Shown: positions 44,060 to 54,727, counted from the first letter of the stretch. The stretch: 64,000 nt of DNA from Dechloromonas sp. ZY10 (GCF_041378895.1 NZ_CP144212.1:2403501-2467500), one strand, 5' to 3'. Notes: generated from the sequence alone by a model not told the origin. Translations and numbers: made by a program.

Positions 44060-45232
44060 TTATCCTGCGAGAAATGCCTTGATCAGCGGTGCGACACGGT
44101 CGACCAGCTCGCGGGCATCATTTTCGGTAAAGGTCAGCGGCGGCAGGAAGCGCACCACCGTATCGGCCGTCACGTTGATCAGCAGGCCGGCAGCCAGCGC
44201 CTGGCCAACCAGTTCGCCGCACGGGCGTGCCAGTTCGATGCCGATCATCAACCCGTGACCGCGAATTTCGACCACGCCATCAACGCCGGCCAGTGCCTCG
44301 GCAAAGCCCTGGCGGATCAGCGCGCCGATCCTGGCAGCATTGTCGAGCAGGCCTTCTTCCTCAATCACCGCGATGGTGGTCAGGGCTGCGGTGGCGACCA
44401 GCGGATTGCCGCCGAAGGTTGAACCGTGATTGCCCGGCCCGAACAGACCGGCGGCCCGGCCGCCAGTCAGACAGGCACCGATCGGCACACCTGAACCCAG
44501 GCCCTTGGCCAGGGTCGCCACATCCGGCTGGACACCGGCGGTCTGGAAACCGAACCACTTGCCGGTCCGCCCCATGCCGCACTGGACTTCGTCGCACATC
44601 ATCAGCCACTCGTGCCGGTCGCAAAGCTCGCGCACGCCGCGATAGAAGGCTTGATCAACCAGATGGATGCCGCCCTCGCCCTGAATGATTTCAAACATCA
44701 CGGCGACAATGTTCTTGTTGTGTTCGGCCACCGCGCGAATCGCGTCGAGATCGCCGTACGGCACCCGGACAAAACCGCTGACCAGCGGCTCGAAACCGGC
44801 CTGCGCCTTGCGATTGGCTGTTGCCGACAAGGTCGCCATGGTCCGCCCGTGAAAGGCCTTGTCCATGACGATCACCGTCGGCAATTCGATACCCTTTTTA
44901 TGGCCGTAAAAACGCGCCAGCTTGATCGCCGCCTCGTTGGCTTCGGCACCGGAATTGCCGAAAAAGACTTCCTGCATTCCGGACAGCGAACACAGCTTGT
45001 CGGCCAGTTGCTCCTGCTCGGCGATCCGGTAGAGGTTGGAAACATGCAGCATGCGGCCGGCCTGGGCAGAAATGGCGGCAACCAGCTTCGGATGGGCGTG
45101 GCCCAAGGTCGAAACGGCGATCCCCGACAAGGCGTCGAGGTATTCCTTGCCATCAACATCGAACAGGCGGCACCCACGACCGTGGCTGAAAGTCACTGGC
45201 AGGCGGGCATAGGTATTCATCACATGCGACAT
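44060..45232 (-). CDS. argD: Acetylornithine aminotransferase
   Basis: 390 residues from MSHVMNTYARLPV; the next ATG (four codons in) is an alternative. It is a class III PLP aminotransferase: GNSGAEANEAAIKLAR binds the cofactor phosphate, and the Schiff-base Lys is in ATLAKGLGSGVP, after CDEVQCGMGRTG. It converts N-acetylglutamate semialdehyde to acetylornithine. The gene is first of argD-argF-argG. A terminator-like hairpin stands only 23 bases before its start, which could mean transcriptional attenuation. Confidence 0.95.
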   Translation of the reverse strand: MSHVMNTYARLPVTFSHGRGCRLFDVDGKEYLDALSGIAVSTLGHAHPKLVAAISAQAGRMLHVSNLYRIAEQEQLADKLCSLSGMQEVFFGNSGAEANEAAIKLARFYGHKKGIELPTVIVMDKAFHGRTMATLSATANRKAQAGFEPLVSGFVRVPYGDLDAIRAVAEHNKNIVAVMFEIIQGEGGIHLVDQAFYRGVRELCDRHEWLMMCDEVQCGMGRTGKWFGFQTAGVQPDVATLAKGLGSGVPIGACLTGGRAAGLFGPGNHGSTFGGNPLVATAALTTIAVIEEEGLLDNAARIGALIRQGFAEALAGVDGVVEIRGHGLMIGIELARPCGELVGQALAAGLLINVTADTVVRFLPPLTFTENDARELVDRVAPLIKAFLAG

Positions 45233-45603
45233 GAGGGAACCCCAGAAAACGAAAACGGCGGCCAGTGCCGCCGAAACCAGTGCAACTTGCGCAGGCGCAG
45301 ACAAAAAACGGGCCTGCAGGAGCTGCAGAAACCTGAATACTAAGTGAAAAATGCAGCCTTGTATAGAACGGCTCCGTATGCGCATTGCCACTTTTGAACC
45401 GCCGCGCACAGCAATCAACGACGACAGCCACGCCACCCCTCGAGCCGGACGCAAACCAACTGTCACCTACCGATCACCGCCAGCTTCACCGCAACAACAT
45501 CCGGCCAGGGGCAGTGCAACCGTCTGAGTTCGCCCAAGCCAACGGGCTTCTGCTAGAATGCTCCCCCGCAAGGTCGCATCGCCCGCAAACGCAGAGTAGA
45601 ACA
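45233..45603. other. Divergent intergenic region between argD and the DUF3579 gene
   Basis: 371 bases. On the minus strand it holds the hairpin 45256-45273 and, at 45334-45347, a sequence (TCACTTAGTATTCA) that agrees with the ArgR box pattern at 11 of 14 positions. On the plus strand TAGAAT at 45554-45559 may be the -10 element of the DUF3579 gene. No further gene is supported. Confidence 0.6.
45243..45273 (-). terminator. Terminator-like hairpin in the argD leader
   Basis: CGGCGGC pairs with GCCGCCG around CAGT. On the minus strand it is followed by TTTTCGTTTTC, and the whole structure ends about 11 bases before the argD start. It could be an attenuator, or end a small upstream transcript. 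Confidence 0.6.
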
Positions 45604-45903
45604 ATGACAACTCCAGAAACGACCACCTTCATCATTGTCGGCCTGACCACCGAAGGCAAGAAATTTCGCCCCAGCGACTGGGCCGAACGCCTGTGCGGCG
45701 TGATGTCCGCCTTTGGCGCCGAGCGCAAGATGAAATACTCCCCTTACGTCGGCCCCGGCGACTACAACGGCGAAAAAGCCGTGTTTGTTGATGGACGCCT
45801 CGGCGAAATCGAGCCGATGGCCTACCGCTTCATGCTCAACTTCGCACAGGACAACGACCTGCAAATCGTCGACGGCGTCTGCTCGCTGGACGACCGCAAG
45901 TAA
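45604..45903 (+). CDS. DUF3579-family protein
   Basis: 99 residues from the ATG, reading MTTPETTTFIIVGLTTEGKK, FRPSDWAERLCGVMSAFGAE and the tail DNDLQIVDGVCSLDD. These are the hallmarks of DUF3579, a small betaproteobacterial family often found near arginine genes or rpsT, as here. Function unknown. The upstream reading frame extends 73 codons but has no ribosome site. The possible -10 TAGAAT is 45 bases before the start. Confidence 0.85.
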   Translation: MTTPETTTFIIVGLTTEGKKFRPSDWAERLCGVMSAFGAERKMKYSPYVGPGDYNGEKAVFVDGRLGEIEPMAYRFMLNFAQDNDLQIVDGVCSLDDRK

Positions 45904-45981
45904 TCCCCGGGGAAGCCAGCACTTCCCACCATCACCACCAAAAGCAGCCGCACCGGCATCGATCCGGCAAAAAAACAAGAC

Positions 45982-46014
45982 AATAAAAAAGGCGCCCGCA
46001 GGCGCCATTTTTAT
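45982..46014. terminator. Bidirectional terminator between DUF3579 gene and rpsT
   Basis: AATAAAAAAGGCGCC, loop CGCA, then GGCGCCATTTTTATT. It serves the convergent DUF3579 and rpsT genes. Confidence 0.87.
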
Positions 46015-46031
46015 TTGCTCGTCGCAGTCGC

Positions 46032-46301
46032 TCAGGCAGCAGCCAGCGCCTTGATCTGGGCAGACAGGCGGCTCTTGGTGCGAGAGGCCTTGTTCTTGTG
46101 GACGATCTTCTTGTCAGCGATGCGATCCAGAACAGCCACGGACTGCTGGAAAACGCTCTGGGCGGCAGCCTTGTCGCCGGCGTCGATTGCCTGACGGACA
46201 CGTTTGATTGCAGTACGCAGGGTGGAACGCAGGCTGGCGTTGTGGGCGCGCTGCTTGTCAGCTTGACGTGCGCGCTTGCGGGCTTGTGCGCTGTTGGCCA
46301 T
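46032..46301 (-). CDS. rpsT: Ribosomal protein S20
   Basis: 89 residues, highly basic, starting [20 protein letters not shown] and ending [17 protein letters not shown]20 binds 16S rRNA early in small-subunit assembly. It is a single gene with its own terminator. In many proteobacteria rpsT lies near ribF and ileS; here it follows ispH at the far end of that cluster. Confidence 0.97.
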   Translation of the reverse strand: MANSAQARKRARQADKQRAHNASLRSTLRTAIKRVRQAIDAGDKAAAQSVFQQSVAVLDRIADKKIVHKNKASRTKSRLSAQIKALAAA

Positions 46302-46372
46302 GAATGTATCCAGTAAAAGTGAATAATCTAAACCGTAGATTCTAACAAAGAATCAACTCATCGTGCAAGACA

Positions 46373-47299
46373 TCAGCCCTGCAACAACTCTTTCGGTAGC
46401 GGAAAAGAGACACCTTCTTCCTCTCCCTCAAGCTGCCCGACCGTCGCACCTGTCAGCGCCACGATACGGTCAACCACCTGCCGAACCAGAATTTCCGGCG
46501 CCGATGCGCCGGCGGTAATCCCGATCCTGACCTTGCCGGACACCCATCCAGCATCGATTTCATCTGCCGAATCGATCAGGTAGGCCGCGATGCCGCGTGC
46601 CGAAGCCACTTCTTTCAGGCGCCGCGAATTGGAGCTGTTCGGGCTACCAACCACCAATACCAGATCGCAACGCTCGGCCAGCGCCTTGACCGCATCCTGA
46701 CGATTCTGCGTGGCGTAACAGATGTCATCCTTCTTGGGCCCTTCGATCGCCGGAAATTTTTCCCGGAGCGCATCGATCACCACCACCGCATCATCCACCG
46801 AGAGCGTCGTCTGAGTCACGAAAGACAGGCGTTGCGGCTCGGCAACCTGAAGTTTGGCCACATCTGCGACGGTATCGACCAGATACATGCCACCTTCGCT
46901 TTGCCCCATCGTGCCCTCGACCTCGGGATGCCCCTTGTGGCCGATCATCACGATCTCGCGCTCACTCTTGCGGTTGCGCGCCACTTCCAGATGCACCTTG
47001 GTCACCAGCGGACAGGTCGCGTCAAACACCTTGAGCCCACGTGTATCCGCCTCGGCACGGACGGCCTTCGAAACACCGTGGGCACTGAAAATCACCGTAC
47101 TGCCGGCCGGCACCTCGGCGAGTTCCTCGACAAAGATCGCCCCCTTGGCCCGCAGGTCGTCGCAAACGAACTTGTTATGCACCACCTCGTGACGCACATA
47201 GATCGGCGCGCCGAATTTTTCCAGCGCCTTTTCGACGATGGCGATGGCGCGCTCGACACCGGCACAAAAACCGCGGGGGTTGGCAAGAATGACCTGCAT
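46373..47299 (-). CDS. ispH: 4-hydroxy-3-methylbut-2-enyl diphosphate reductase
   Basis: 308 residues. The three cysteines that hold the iron-sulfur cluster are in [23 protein letters not shown] and, near residue 195, [13 protein letters not shown]. It makes IPP and DMAPP in the last step of the MEP isoprenoid pathway. Its ATG overlaps the fkpB stop by one base (TAATG), so it closes the ribF-ileS-lspA-fkpB-ispH series. Confidence 0.97.
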   Translation of the reverse strand: MQVILANPRGFCAGVERAIAIVEKALEKFGAPIYVRHEVVHNKFVCDDLRAKGAIFVEELAEVPAGSTVIFSAHGVSKAVRAEADTRGLKVFDATCPLVTKVHLEVARNRKSEREIVMIGHKGHPEVEGTMGQSEGGMYLVDTVADVAKLQVAEPQRLSFVTQTTLSVDDAVVVIDALREKFPAIEGPKKDDICYATQNRQDAVKALAERCDLVLVVGSPNSSNSRRLKEVASARGIAAYLIDSADEIDAGWVSGKVRIGITAGASAPEILVRQVVDRIVALTGATVGQLEGEEEGVSFPLPKELLQG

Positions 47300-47730
47300 T
47301 ACATGATTCCGATGATTTCCACCTCGAAACGGACCGTTTTGCCCGCCAGGGGATGATTGAAGTCGAACAGCCCGTGCGTTGCACCGAGTTCGCGCAGGAA
47401 ACCGGCAAAGGTCGAACCGTTCGGGGCGGTGAATTCGACGACCGAGTTTTCCTTGAGTTCCATCCCCGGCGGCAGTGCACTCAGTGCAATCCGCTCAACC
47501 AGGCGCGGGCTGTATTCGCCAAATCCCTGCGCCGGTTCCAGTTCAAAGACAAAACGCTCCTTGGCGGTCAGACCGACCAGCAGCGCCTCCAGATTTTCAG
47601 CCAACTGGCCGCTACCCATCTGCAGGGTGGCCGGGCTCATCTCAAAGGTCGACAGAAACTCCTCGCCATCGAGGGTGGACAGACGGTAATGCAGCGTCAG
47701 ATAGCTGTCGGGGCGAACGGTAGCGCTCAT
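47299..47730 (-). CDS. fkpB: FKBP-type peptidyl-prolyl isomerase FkpB/SlpA
   Basis: 143 residues from the ATG after AAGGATC. It reads [35 protein letters not shown] and [18 protein letters not shown], the SlyD-like FKBP fold without the His-rich tail. It speeds proline isomerisation and acts as a chaperone. It overlaps lspA by four bases and ispH by one. Confidence 0.94.
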   Translation of the reverse strand: MSATVRPDSYLTLHYRLSTLDGEEFLSTFEMSPATLQMGSGQLAENLEALLVGLTAKERFVFELEPAQGFGEYSPRLVERIALSALPPGMELKENSVVEFTAPNGSTFAGFLRELGATHGLFDFNHPLAGKTVRFEVEIIGIM

Positions 47731-48233
47731 GCTTGATCCTTGTTTGCCGGTTCCCCGGTCTTTGCCACGGTCGACGCGCCGAACTGGGCAAAAACCAGCA
47801 AGGCAGCACCGACGGTAATCGCCGAATCGGCGACGTTGAAAGCCGGCCAGTAATACCCGCCGGCATGCCATTGAATGAAATCGACGACCGCACCGAAACG
47901 AACCCGGTCGATGGCGTTCCCCAAGGCCCCGCCCATGACCAGCGCGAACGCCAGCGCCGCCCAACGCTCGCCGGGATGCCGCCGGATTTCCAGCGCCATC
48001 CAGCCGGAGACCGCAAGTGCCAACAGGGTGAAGAACCAGCGCTGCCAGCCCGGCTGGTCAGCCAGGAAACTGAAGGCCGCCCCCGGATTGAAGGTCAGCA
48101 CCCAGTTCCAGAACGGCGCAACATAAATCACCTCGCCGAAGGCGATTTGCTGCAGAACCAGCCATTTACTCAACTGGTCGAGGACGATCACGCCCCCGGC
48201 CAGTCCGTACCAACCGGCCGCCGTCTTAGGCAC
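47727..48233 (-). CDS. lspA: Lipoprotein signal peptidase II
   Basis: 168 residues if the GTG at 48233 (reading [10 protein letters not shown]) is used; it overlaps the ileS stop by eight bases. Four membrane helices and the two catalytic aspartates are in [14 protein letters not shown] and [11 protein letters not shown]. It cuts the signal peptide of prolipoproteins, such as the OmpA lipoprotein, AcrA-type adaptor and entericidin-like protein in this window. Confidence 0.94.
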   Translation of the reverse strand: MPKTAAGWYGLAGGVIVLDQLSKWLVLQQIAFGEVIYVAPFWNWVLTFNPGAAFSFLADQPGWQRWFFTLLALAVSGWMALEIRRHPGERWAALAFALVMGGALGNAIDRVRFGAVVDFIQWHAGGYYWPAFNVADSAITVGAALLVFAQFGASTVAKTGEPANKDQA

Positions 48234-51042
48234 AGACCCGCGCCTCGCCGTCGCCGTGCAGATTGCTGACGCAACGGCCGCACAGGCCGGGATGCGCCGG
48301 ATCGGCACCGACGTCAGCGCGGACGTGCCAACAGCGTTCGCACTTGGCGTGTTCGAGCGGCGTCGCCGCCACAGCCTCGGCCGCATCTTCAACAACCACG
48401 GTCGACGAGCAGATGAAGACAAATTTCAGATCATCGCCCAGCGTTGCCAAGGCCGCATATTTCTCACCGCCGCAGCGAATTTCGACCGCCGCCTGCAAGG
48501 CAGAGCCGATCTTGCCCGCTTCGCGCTGCGCTTCCAGCGCCTTGGTCACATCGTTGCGCACCTCGCGGATCAGCGCCCACTTGGCCGCCAGCACCGCCTC
48601 ATCAGCCACCTCCGGCAGGTCGTGCCACTGCTGGAACATCACCGAATCATCCGCCTTGCCTCCCAGCACCGCCCACACTTCTTCAGCGGTGAAGGCGGCA
48701 ATCGGCGCCAACAGGCGGACGAAAGCCTGAGTGATGTGCCACAGCGCCGACTGCGCCGAACGACGGGCAACCGACTTGGGTGCGGTGGTGTACAAACGGT
48801 CCTTGAGGATGTCGAGGTAAAAACCGCCCAGATCTTCGGAGCAGAAAGTCTGCAAGCCCTGAACCACACGGTGAAACTCGTAGCGATCGTACTCGGCGCG
48901 GCAGTCGTCCTGCAGCTTGCGGGTCAAGGCCAGCGCATAGCGGTCGATCTCCAGCCATTGCTCGACTGGCAGCATATCGACCGCTGCATCGAAATCCGAC
49001 ACATTGGCCAGCAAGAAACGCAGGGTGTTGCGGATGCGGCGGTAGCCTTCGACCACCCGCTTGAGGATTTCATCGGAAATTGACAACTCGCCGGAGTAGT
49101 CGGTCGAGGCGGTCCACAGGCGCAGGATGTCGGCGCCCATCTTGTCCGACACCTGCTGCGGCGCAACCACGTTGCCCTTGGACTTGGACATCTTGTGGCC
49201 CTTGCCATCAACGACGAAGCCGTGCGTCAGCAGCGCCTTGTACGGGGCACGGCCGTCGATCGCGGCGCCGGTCAGCAGCGAGGAATGGAACCAGCCGCGA
49301 TGCTGGTCCGAGCCTTCGAGGTAGAGGTCAGCCGGCCAGCCCAGTTCGCTGCCGTGGGAGCCGCGCATTACGCTCATGTGCGTGGTGCCGGAATCGAACC
49401 AGACATCGAGAATGTCGGTGGTCTTGACGTAATCCGCAGCATCGGCGCCCAGCAGTTCAGCGGCATCCAGCTGCGTCCAGGCCTCGATACCGCCCTGCTC
49501 GACGCGCTTGGCGACGGCTTCCATCAGCTCCAGCGTGTTCGGGTGCAGTTCGCCGGTCGCCTTGTGGGTGAAGAAAGGCAGCGGCACGCCCCAGTTGCGC
49601 TGGCGCGAGATGCACCAGTCCGGGCGGTTGGCGATCATTGCGTGCAGACGGTTCTTGCCCCAGGCCGGGTAGAAGGCGGTGTCCTCAACGCCCTGCAGCG
49701 CGGCTTCGCGCAGCGTGTGACCAGCCGGTTCAGTGGCGGCAACGCCCTGGCTGTCGACGTCCGGTGCATCCATGCGCACGAACCACTGGCTGGTGGCGCG
49801 GTAGATCAGCGGCGTCTTGTGGCGCCAGCAGTGCATGTAGCTGTGTTCGATGGTGGCGTGCTTGAGCAAGGCGCCGACTTCAGCGAGCTTTTCGACGATG
49901 ACCGGGTTGGCCTTCCAGACGTTCATGCCGCCGAAGAAGGGCAGATCGGCGGCGTAGGTGCCATCGCCCTGCACTGGCGTCAGAATCTGCTCGTTGTGCA
50001 TGCCGTACTGCTTGCACGACTGGAAATCCTCGATCCCGTAAGCTGGGGCCGAATGCACGATGCCGGTACCGGCATCCATGGTCACGTAGTCACCGAGGAA
50101 GACCGGCGACAGGCGATCGTAGAACGGATGACAGAAGGCAATGCGCTCAAGCGCAGCGCCCTGGCAGCTGGCCACGGTCGTCCCCGCCAGGCCGTAACGG
50201 GCCAGACAGGCTTCCTGCAGTTCGGCGGCAAGGATCAGGCAACCCTTTTCGGTCTGTACCAGGTTGTAGGTAATTTCCGGGTGAGCGTTGAGCGCCTGGT
50301 TGCCGGGGATGGTCCACGGCGTCGTGGTCCAGATCACGGCATAGGCTTCGCCGGCGGGCAATTCCTTGAGGCCGAAGGCAGCGGCGAGCTTGTCGCGTTC
50401 GGCAGCAGCAAAGGCCACATCGATGGCGGGCGATTTTTTGTCCTGGTATTCGACCTCGGCTTCAGCCAGCGCCGAACCGCAATCGAAGCACCAATTCACC
50501 GGCTTCAGGCCGCGATAGACAAAACCGCGCTTGACCATCTGACCCAGCGCACGGATTTCGTCCGCTTCGGTCTTGAAATTCATGGTCTTGTACGGATTGC
50601 CCCAGTCACCCAGCACGCCCAGGCGGATGAAATCCTTCTTCTGGCGCTCGATCTGCTCGCCGGCGTAGGCGCGGGCCAGCTTCTGCACTTCGGCGCGCGG
50701 GATATTCTTGCCGTGCGTCTTCTCGATCTGGATCTCGATCGGCATGCCATGACAATCCCAACCCGGGATATACGGTGCGTCGAAACCGGACAGGGTTTTC
50801 GAACGCACGATGATGTCCTTGAGAATCTTGTTCACCGCATGACCGATGTGGATATCCCCGTTAGCATACGGGGGGCCATCGTGCAGGATGAACTTCGGAC
50901 GTCCGGCAGAAATTTCGCGAATCCGCTGATACAGCTTTTTTTCCTGCCATTGCGCCACCCATTGCGGCTCGCGCTTGGGCAGGTCACCGCGCATCGGGAA
51001 TGGGGTGTCGGGAAGATTCAGGGAGTCCTTGTAATCAGCCAT
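48226..51042 (-). CDS. ileS: Isoleucyl-tRNA synthetase
   Basis: 938 residues. HIGH-type site is [11 protein letters not shown] and the KMSKS site is [11 protein letters not shown]. Class I CP1 editing domain lies between them. The C-terminus has a zinc knuckle CERCWHVR ... CGRCV. It charges tRNA-Ile. It follows ribF by 50 bases and overlaps lspA. Confidence 0.97.
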   Translation of the reverse strand: MADYKDSLNLPDTPFPMRGDLPKREPQWVAQWQEKKLYQRIREISAGRPKFILHDGPPYANGDIHIGHAVNKILKDIIVRSKTLSGFDAPYIPGWDCHGMPIEIQIEKTHGKNIPRAEVQKLARAYAGEQIERQKKDFIRLGVLGDWGNPYKTMNFKTEADEIRALGQMVKRGFVYRGLKPVNWCFDCGSALAEAEVEYQDKKSPAIDVAFAAAERDKLAAAFGLKELPAGEAYAVIWTTTPWTIPGNQALNAHPEITYNLVQTEKGCLILAAELQEACLARYGLAGTTVASCQGAALERIAFCHPFYDRLSPVFLGDYVTMDAGTGIVHSAPAYGIEDFQSCKQYGMHNEQILTPVQGDGTYAADLPFFGGMNVWKANPVIVEKLAEVGALLKHATIEHSYMHCWRHKTPLIYRATSQWFVRMDAPDVDSQGVAATEPAGHTLREAALQGVEDTAFYPAWGKNRLHAMIANRPDWCISRQRNWGVPLPFFTHKATGELHPNTLELMEAVAKRVEQGGIEAWTQLDAAELLGADAADYVKTTDILDVWFDSGTTHMSVMRGSHGSELGWPADLYLEGSDQHRGWFHSSLLTGAAIDGRAPYKALLTHGFVVDGKGHKMSKSKGNVVAPQQVSDKMGADILRLWTASTDYSGELSISDEILKRVVEGYRRIRNTLRFLLANVSDFDAAVDMLPVEQWLEIDRYALALTRKLQDDCRAEYDRYEFHRVVQGLQTFCSEDLGGFYLDILKDRLYTTAPKSVARRSAQSALWHITQAFVRLLAPIAAFTAEEVWAVLGGKADDSVMFQQWHDLPEVADEAVLAAKWALIREVRNDVTKALEAQREAGKIGSALQAAVEIRCGGEKYAALATLGDDLKFVFICSSTVVVEDAAEAVAATPLEHAKCERCWHVRADVGADPAHPGLCGRCVSNLHGDGEARVCA

Positions 51043-51092
51043 TTTTTTACGCCATCGAGAGTGGAGAGTTGTGAGTCAAGAGAAACGCTCTC

Positions 51093-52013
51093 TCACAGCC
51101 GGAAAAATTCCCTCGCCGCAGCGGCATCGGCCGCAATCTGCGCCTTGAGGGCATCGAAATTAGGAAAACGCTGCTCGTCGCGCAGCTTGTGGATGAAGCG
51201 GACAGCGATGTGGGCGCCGTAAATGTCGCGGTTGAAGTCAAACAAATGGACTTCAAGCAGGGGACGAATCCCGCCCACCGTCGGCCGTACGCCGAGATTG
51301 GCGACACCCGGCCAGGGCCGCTCGGCCAGGCCGTCAACCTCGACCGCAAAAACACCGGTCATGGGCAGCGGATTGTGCTTGATCCGCAGGTTGGCGGTAG
51401 CGAACCCGAGTTGCCGCCCGATCTTGTCGCCGTGCTTGACCTGTCCGTCGATCACGTAGGGCCGCCCAAGCAGACGCGCGGCATGCTCCATGTCGCCGGC
51501 CGCCAGCGCCTTGCGCACGCCCGAACTGGATACCCGCTCACCGTTCAGGGTCACGCTGCCCAGCGCTTCGGCAGTAAAGCCCAAGGCTGCGCCAGCCGCC
51601 TGCAACATCGCCAGATCGCCGCTACGACCGCGACCGAAACGAAAATCGTCGCCGACGATCACGTGGCGCACGCGCAGCGCGCCGACCAGCACCCGCTCGA
51701 TGAATTCCTCTGCGCTCAAGGCGGCAAAGGCGGCATTGAACGGGCAGATCATCGCCTGAGCTACTCCGGCCGCAGCCAGCAGTTCAAGCTTTTCACGCAG
51801 CGTGGTGAGACGCGCCGGCGCCGATTGTGGTGCAAAAAACTCTCGCGGGTGCGGCTCAAAGCTGAGCACCGTGGGCGCCCCCCCGCAGGCTGCGGCAACC
51901 TCGCCCAGACGCTGCAGCAAAGCAGCATGACCAAGATGCACCCCATCGAAATTACCGATAGCGAGGGCAACAGGATCGGAGACGGGACGTGAATAGCCGC
52001 GAAAGACGCGCAT
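51093..52013 (-). CDS. ribF: Bifunctional riboflavin kinase / FAD synthetase
   Basis: 306 residues from the ATG reading MRVFRGYSRPVSDPVALAIG; an upstream ATG adds six residues. The N-terminal nucleotidyltransferase site is AIGNFDGVHLGHAAL; the C-terminal riboflavin kinase has GRPYVIDGQVKHGDKIGRQLG and TANLRI. It makes FMN and FAD. First gene of the ribF-ileS-lspA-fkpB-ispH set. Confidence 0.96.
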   Translation of the reverse strand: MRVFRGYSRPVSDPVALAIGNFDGVHLGHAALLQRLGEVAAACGGAPTVLSFEPHPREFFAPQSAPARLTTLREKLELLAAAGVAQAMICPFNAAFAALSAEEFIERVLVGALRVRHVIVGDDFRFGRGRSGDLAMLQAAGAALGFTAEALGSVTLNGERVSSSGVRKALAAGDMEHAARLLGRPYVIDGQVKHGDKIGRQLGFATANLRIKHNPLPMTGVFAVEVDGLAERPWPGVANLGVRPTVGGIRPLLEVHLFDFNRDIYGAHIAVRFIHKLRDEQRFPNFDALKAQIAADAAAAREFFRL

Positions 52014-52227
52014 GGACGGAGGCCGGAACAAAACGTCGCATTATAGCGGCCTGCACCGTGCATGGAAAAACCATTTCCTGAAAAAACAGGTAGCTAGAAC
52101 ACTTCCCACGGCCCCCCCGACGATTCGGCCACGAACGCAAGCACGAACAACCGGGGCAATCGCGACCGGCAAACGGCTAAAAAACCCCAAAAATGCGAAA
52201 CCCAGGCCAGCAAATTCATACTTTCGT

Positions 52228-52233
52228 TATAAT
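52228..52233 (+). promoter_or_regulatory. Possible -10 element (TATAAT) of the GGDEF gene
   Basis: Perfect TATAAT in a locally AT-rich stretch, about 45 bases before the ATG at 52279. No convincing -35 element at the usual spacing. Confidence 0.4.
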
Positions 52234-52278
52234 CAATAACATCTTCTGGACCTATGCCGCCCATTCGGCACCGTCTTC

Positions 52279-53334
52279 ATGCACGACCTGATCAGCCACG
52301 TGGTCAACATCTCGGCCCGGCGCGACCGGACCGAAATCAATTCGGCAATGACCTCGGCCCTGCGCGAACTGTTCGCCCCCCAGCAGTCGACCATTTACCG
52401 TTGCTACGCCAACAGCAGCGACGACGTGCTGCTATTCGCCTGCGCCGGATTTACTCCTGGCGGCGAGTTCGTGCGCAATGCTTATTTGCCCGACCGGCGT
52501 TACTGCCGCCCCTTGCAGCGCGAACCGATGCTCCAGGCCAGCTACCTGCAGCAACAACCCTTGCTGGCATCGCTGCCGGACGGACGGCGACGGATCGTGC
52601 TGCCAATCCACAGCAGCCAGCTGCTGACCCCGGACTATCTGATCGACCTGATCCTCCCCTTCGACCTGAGCAGTGACGAGGAGAGCTCACTGCGTGGGCT
52701 GGCAGAATATTTCAGCAACCATATCGCACTGCTGGACTATGGCGAGACCGATACCCTGACCCGCCTGTCGAGTCGCAAGACCTTCGAGAAACATCTCTTC
52801 GAGATGCTCGGGCAATCCTTGCCGGACACCGCCGCGCCGCTTGAAGAGATGCCGCACCGGCGCCACGGCAGTTCAGCGGATTGCCATCATTGGCTGGCGG
52901 TGTGCGACATCGATCATTTCAAGAAGATCAACGACAGCCACGGCCACCTGATCGGCGATGAGGTGCTGATCATGCTGGCCGACACGATGCGGCAGAGCTT
53001 TCGCATTGAAGACCAGCTGTTCCGTTTCGGCGGCGAAGAATTCATTGCCTTGCTGCAACCAGCCACTGCCCCGGATGCGCTGGCAACCCTGGAGCGCTTC
53101 CGCCAGCGGGTTGCCGGCCAGATCTTCAGCCGGGTCGGCCATGTCACGCTAAGCATTGGCTTCAGCCAGCTGCTCAGCAATGACACGCCCAACGACGTCA
53201 TCGACCGGGCCGACGAAGCGCTTTATTACGCCAAGCAGCATGGACGCAACCGGGTCGAATCCTACGAGCAACTGGTCGCCTGCGGCGCCCTGTCAGCCCG
53301 GCAAAGCATCAGCGGCGAAATCGAATTGTTTTAA
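52279..53334 (+). CDS. GGDEF-domain diguanylate cyclase
   Basis: 351 residues. The first about 150 residues look like a GAF-type sensory domain (SAMTSALRELFAPQQSTIYR). The C-terminal GGDEF domain is interrupted after its first strand by an insertion (about 182-205, rich in Pro and His) and then reads VCDIDHFKKINDSHGHLIGD and FRFGGEEFI. GGEEF is the active signature, so it should make c-di-GMP. I see no RxxD inhibitory site at the usual place upstream. It has no membrane helix. A palindromic terminator follows at once. Confidence 0.9.
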   Translation: MHDLISHVVNISARRDRTEINSAMTSALRELFAPQQSTIYRCYANSSDDVLLFACAGFTPGGEFVRNAYLPDRRYCRPLQREPMLQASYLQQQPLLASLPDGRRRIVLPIHSSQLLTPDYLIDLILPFDLSSDEESSLRGLAEYFSNHIALLDYGETDTLTRLSSRKTFEKHLFEMLGQSLPDTAAPLEEMPHRRHGSSADCHHWLAVCDIDHFKKINDSHGHLIGDEVLIMLADTMRQSFRIEDQLFRFGGEEFIALLQPATAPDALATLERFRQRVAGQIFSRVGHVTLSIGFSQLLSNDTPNDVIDRADEALYYAKQHGRNRVESYEQLVACGALSARQSISGEIELF

Positions 53335-53338
53335 GCAA

Positions 53339-53382
53339 AAAAAGGGCATTTTCCACGGTCGACCGTGAAAAATGCCCTTTTT
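53339..53382. terminator. 44-bp palindrome, bidirectional terminator
   Basis: Arms AAAAAGGGCATTTT and AAAATGCCCTTTTT enclose CACGGTCGACCGTG; one mismatch (C53353 with A53368). It serves the convergent GGDEF and amiC genes. Third long member of the palindrome family. Confidence 0.88.
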
Positions 53383-53395
53383 CCGAATACCGGAC

Positions 53396-54727
53396 TCAGC
53401 CCAGCACTGCCATCTTGGCCTTCGGCCCCGGCGGGTGCTTGATGAAGTACTGCCGGATGCCACGGATGATCGCCTCGGCCAGCTTGTCCTGATAGGCGTC
53501 GTCGGTCAGCCGCCGCTCCTCCTCGGGATTGGAGATGAAAGCGGTTTCAATCAGCGCGGACGGAATATCCGGAGCCTTGAGCACGGCAAATCCCGCCTGC
53601 TCGACGTGGCTCTTGTGCAGGGTGTTGATCGAACCCAATTCGCCGAGCAGGTACTTGCCCAGCTTGAGACTATCGTTGATGGTTGCCGTTTGCGACAGAT
53701 CGAGCAGGGTCTTGGCCAGAAAAGCATCCTTGGTCGCGATATTGACGCCTCCGATCAGGTCGGCCTGGTTCTCGCGTTGCGCCATCATCCGCGCCAGCGT
53801 ACTCGAAGCCCCCCCCTCGGACAGAACGAACACCGACGAACCACGCGCCTCCGGCTTGATCCAGGCATCGGCATGAATCGACAGGAAAAGGTCAGACTGG
53901 ACCCGCCGCGCCTTTTGCACGCGCATTTGCAAGGGCACGAAGAAATCAGCATCGCGAGTCAGTACCGCACGCATGTTCGGTTCAGCATCGATCCGTGCCT
54001 TGAGGCGACGAGCCACCTCCAGCGTCACGTTCTTTTCCTGCGTCCCCCGAGCTCCGATCGCCCCGGGATCTTCGCCGCCATGGCCGGGATCCAGGGTAAT
54101 GGTGACCAGACGATCCACGACCGGCTTCCCGGATTTGCGGCTGGTCTGGATTTCGGGTGCATCCACGGTCGACTCGGCCTTTTTGCCATTTTCCGTCGCA
54201 GTGCGCCCGAGATTGTCGAGCGACCCCGGCTCCAGAGCCTCCTTCCGCCCCTCCAGCAGGGCCATCAGAGGATCGACCGGGACTTGCGGGTAAACATCGA
54301 GAACCAGCCGGTGACCATATTCGCCGACCGGCTTGAGCTCAAACACCTGCGCACTGACCTTGGTCTTGAGATCCATCACCAGACGGACGACGCCCGGCTT
54401 GTAGCGACCGGCACGCAACTGGCGGATATAGGGATCGCTCTCCGAAACCTTGCCAGCCAGCGAACCAAGGACGCCGTTGAACTCGACGCCTTCAAGGTCA
54501 ACCACCAGACGGTCGGGGTTCTCGACCGTGAAGTGGGTGAATTTCAGTGGCGAGTCGAGTTCCAGTGTCACCCGCGTGTAATCAGCGGCCGGCCAGATAC
54601 GGACGGCAACAATCGCCGGCTGGCGGGTAACCGCACCGGCCAGCGGCGAGACGGAAAAAATCAGCGCGGCGCCGGCGCCACGCAACAGGCGGCGACGCCC
54701 CCGGCTGAGATCGTGGCGTTCAGACAT
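53396..54727 (-). CDS. amiC: N-acetylmuramoyl-L-alanine amidase AmiC-like
   Basis: 443 residues. The Tat signal peptide is SRGRRRLLRGAGAALIF, so it is exported folded. AMIN domain (about 35-140) binds peptidoglycan; the amidase_3 domain has zinc ligands in LDPGHGGEDPG, the Glu in EKNVTLEVAR, SIHADAW, and the catalytic Glu in LIETAFISN. It cleaves septal peptidoglycan at cell division. Its start lies inside tsaE, overlapping 67 bases. Confidence 0.94.
   Translation of the reverse strand: MSERHDLSRGRRRLLRGAGAALIFSVSPLAGAVTRQPAIVAVRIWPAADYTRVTLELDSPLKFTHFTVENPDRLVVDLEGVEFNGVLGSLAGKVSESDPYIRQLRAGRYKPGVVRLVMDLKTKVSAQVFELKPVGEYGHRLVLDVYPQVPVDPLMALLEGRKEALEPGSLDNLGRTATENGKKAESTVDAPEIQTSRKSGKPVVDRLVTITLDPGHGGEDPGAIGARGTQEKNVTLEVARRLKARIDAEPNMRAVLTRDADFFVPLQMRVQKARRVQSDLFLSIHADAWIKPEARGSSVFVLSEGGASSTLARMMAQRENQADLIGGVNIATKDAFLAKTLLDLSQTATINDSLKLGKYLLGELGSINTLHKSHVEQAGFAVLKAPDIPSALIETAFISNPEEERRLTDDAYQDKLAEAIIRGIRQYFIKHPPGPKAKMAVLG

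Noticed and set aside
49195..51222. 675-residue plus-strand frame opposite ileS
   Set aside because: ileS has all its motifs; this is its shadow.
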